Below, piece after piece: positions 22,401-23,307 of a stretch of 23,307 nucleotides of DNA. The position numbers were made by a program, and so were the translations under genes. Source of the stretch: a virus. The notes under the pieces were generated by a model that saw nothing but the letters and a program-made list of their open reading frames with translations, was not told where the DNA came from and did no database searches. The number at the start of each line of letters is the position of its first letter. Position 1 is the stretch's first letter. The DNA lies in the IMG/VR virus record IMGVR_UViG_3300044655_000474, positions 1 through 23,307 of that record; one strand, written 5' to 3'.

Positions 22401-22789
22401 CAGAGTTTCCTGAGCGCGTCTGCTGCATGGGTCAGGCTCGCAGCAATGTCATCAAACAACGTAGCCAGTACGATCTGCATAGGCGCATCTTTGCGTAAAC
22501 GGTTGATCTCATCACGGACAGCAGCCTTTGTCTCATTGGTGAGCCTTAAAACTGGCTTAGTGCTGATCTCTGATACATCCCAGAGTAGGATTCCGTCTTC
22601 GTCATGAGTGCTTTGCACTATGCCTCTTTTACGCATCCTAGCCAGTAGAGAAGAGATGTCTGCTCGCTCTCTAGCAATGTTGTGTCCTGCTACATAGCCA
22701 AGGCGCATCATACGGTTATAAACGTCAGCAGTGCTTGCAGGAAGGACCATCTGATCCATAGTTTCTAAGACTTTTTCTATCTGGTTCAT
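22400..22789 (-). CDS. Probable winged-helix DNA-binding protein (129 residues)
   Basis: Residues about 5-75 (LETMDQMVLPASTADVYNRM, GHNIARERADISSLLARMRK, RGIVQSTHDEDGILLWDVSE) fit a winged helix: three helices, then a two-stranded wing ending in a Trp-containing strand. The rest is helical (ETKAAVRDEINRLRKDAPMQ). Phage proteins of this kind act as regulators or replication accessories; which one cannot be told. It is the largest non-HNH gene of the minus-strand operon seen here. No clear ribosome binding site precedes the ATG. Confidence 0.72.
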   Translation of the reverse strand: MNQIEKVLETMDQMVLPASTADVYNRMMRLGYVAGHNIARERADISSLLARMRKRGIVQSTHDEDGILLWDVSEISTKPVLRLTNETKAAVRDEINRLRKDAPMQIVLATLFDDIAASLTHAADALRKL

Positions 22790-22796
22790 AATGTTA

Positions 22797-22886
22797 TTAC
22801 GGTTTTAGTATTAAAGGAAAAGTGCCAAGCCCACGCATTGAACCTATAGAGAGAGGAGTTCCGCACTGTCTTGGCTCTGGGATCAA
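22797..22886 (-). CDS. Coding-looking short frame, TTG start uncertain
   Basis: The frame is open from directly after the stop at 22917-22919 down to a double TAA TAA. Its translation (TTVRWLEQSLIPEPRQCGTP, then LSIGSMRGLGTFPLILKP) looks like a real protein. There is no ATG or GTG near its beginning; the first usual start is TTG at 22886, giving 29 residues, preceded by only a weak AGAG. It may be a non-AUG gene, the remnant of one, or in-frame continuation of the upstream small gene. Confidence 0.35.
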   Translation of the reverse strand: MIPEPRQCGTPLSIGSMRGLGTFPLILKP

Positions 22887-22916
22887 TGACTGCTCTAACC
22901 AGCGTACAGTTGTTCT

Positions 22917-23027
22917 TTACTTAGATTGCGCCTGGTGTGCTAACTGCGCGTCTTCGTAATCCATGTTTGATGCCATGGCGTACATGACAATAAGCGCTGT
23001 TGTGATAATGATTGCTTTAATGTTCAT
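22917..23027 (-). CDS. Small signal-peptide or membrane protein (36 residues)
   Basis: The product MNIKAIIITTALIVMYAMAS is followed by NMDYEDAQLAHQAQSK. A hydrophobic N-terminus followed by a MDYxxxxxA segment is shared with short phage proteins of unknown role that are usually longer (a Cys-Pro-Asp-Tyr type tail), so this one may be shortened. GTGAGGA precedes the start, and ATGA overlap couples it to the zinc-binding gene upstream. Confidence 0.65.
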   Translation of the reverse strand: MNIKAIIITTALIVMYAMASNMDYEDAQLAHQAQSK

Positions 23028-23194
23028 AAATATTCCTCACGGTTAAGTTTTGATGTTCTATCTGGCATTACGCCAACCCAGTTACAGAGGCAGCAACACC
23101 AGTGGTTGTGCGTTACGTCCCAGATGTTTGCTGGCATACCGCATACTGGGCAGTAGCCTGGTAGGACATTTGGTTGGTCTAGATCGTCTGTCAT
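23024..23194 (-). CDS. Small zinc-ribbon-like protein (56 residues)
   Basis: The product MTDDLDQPNVLPGYCPVCGM continues with PANIWDVTHNHWCCCLCNWV. The pairs C15-x2-C18 and C33/C34/C35-x-C37 suggest a zinc ribbon. Four residues of ordinary hydrophobic turn (WVGVMPDR) follow. Function is unknown; a nucleic-acid or protein interaction is likely. It is too short for many gene callers, but its ATGA overlap with the next gene supports it. Confidence 0.65.
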   Translation of the reverse strand: MTDDLDQPNVLPGYCPVCGMPANIWDVTHNHWCCCLCNWVGVMPDRTSKLNREEYL

Positions 23195-23230
23195 TGTTGT
23201 ATGTAGTGCGCCGTCCTTGGCGCTAAATTG

Positions 23231-23307
23231 TTAGTAAATTGGCTTGATGCAATCCAGAGAAAGAGCGATCTGTCCCGGAGCAGTTTGAGTAAAGTTTGCA
23301 GGATTGA
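23231..23307 (-). CDS. 3' end of an unidentified gene running off the window
   Basis: A minus-strand frame entering from the window end encodes NPANFTQTAPGQIALSLDCI plus KPIY before a TAA at 23231-23233. The reading looks protein-like, but two other minus frames are also open across much of this short stretch, so the frame choice is uncertain. The 36 bases between this and the zinc-ribbon gene hold no recognisable site. Confidence 0.4.
   Translation of the reverse strand, partial: NPANFTQTAPGQIALSLDCIKPIY

Overview
The window is a piece of a tailed-phage genome (podovirus type). Its morphogenesis module follows the Salmonella phage P22 order: coat (gp5-like), tail accessory factor (gp4-like), packaged-DNA stabilisation protein (gp10-like), then three ejection/internal proteins in the positions of gp7, gp20 and gp16. 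The host cannot be read directly. The moderate GC content, serine/threonine/glycine-rich fibres and fibre modules of a kind I associate with environmental (fresh or marine water) phages suggest a virus of an aquatic proteobacterium; this is inference. No integrase, repressor, tRNA, IS element or CRISPR array is visible.

Layout. From 39 to 19512 nearly all genes lie on the + strand and form the late region. Coat and a possible decoration protein (39-1682) end at a strong intrinsic terminator (1696-1720). A small gene follows, then three consecutive long appendage genes (1979-8466), each with a different putative receptor-binding fold: C1q/jelly-roll-like, LamG plus SPRY, and a pectate-lyase-type beta-helix. 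Next come a gp4 homologue with an extra N-terminal domain resembling a fibre anchor, an HNH gene inserted on the opposite strand, gp10, a second HNH gene preceded by a compact three-way-junction RNA candidate, and three small genes that include a cupin-like one. The gp7/gp20/gp16-like ejection genes run 13478-17390. The region closes with another fibre, a fibre-assembly-like peptide and a lysis cassette: M15 endolysin, holin-like protein and a one-TM protein, with start/stop overlaps.

From 19480 to the window end the genes are on the - strand. They are small, tightly packed and often overlap by ATGA or TGATG, as expected for an early/accessory operon transcribed towards the late genes. It includes a third HNH gene, zinc-finger proteins, small membrane or secreted proteins, a pair of tandem paralogues and a probable winged-helix protein. 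Its upstream promoter lies outside the window.

The observations most worth follow-up are: (1) the 12082-12661 cassette, a structured RNA candidate plus HNH gene whose 3' end copies the last 27 bases of gp10 and so rebuilds the stop-start overlap with the next gene; (2) the fibre-anchor-like domain fused to gp4; (3) a small portable beta module inserted in gp10; (4) the trio of dissimilar appendages between coat and gp4; (5) a 39-codon coding-looking frame at 22797-22916 without a normal start codon.
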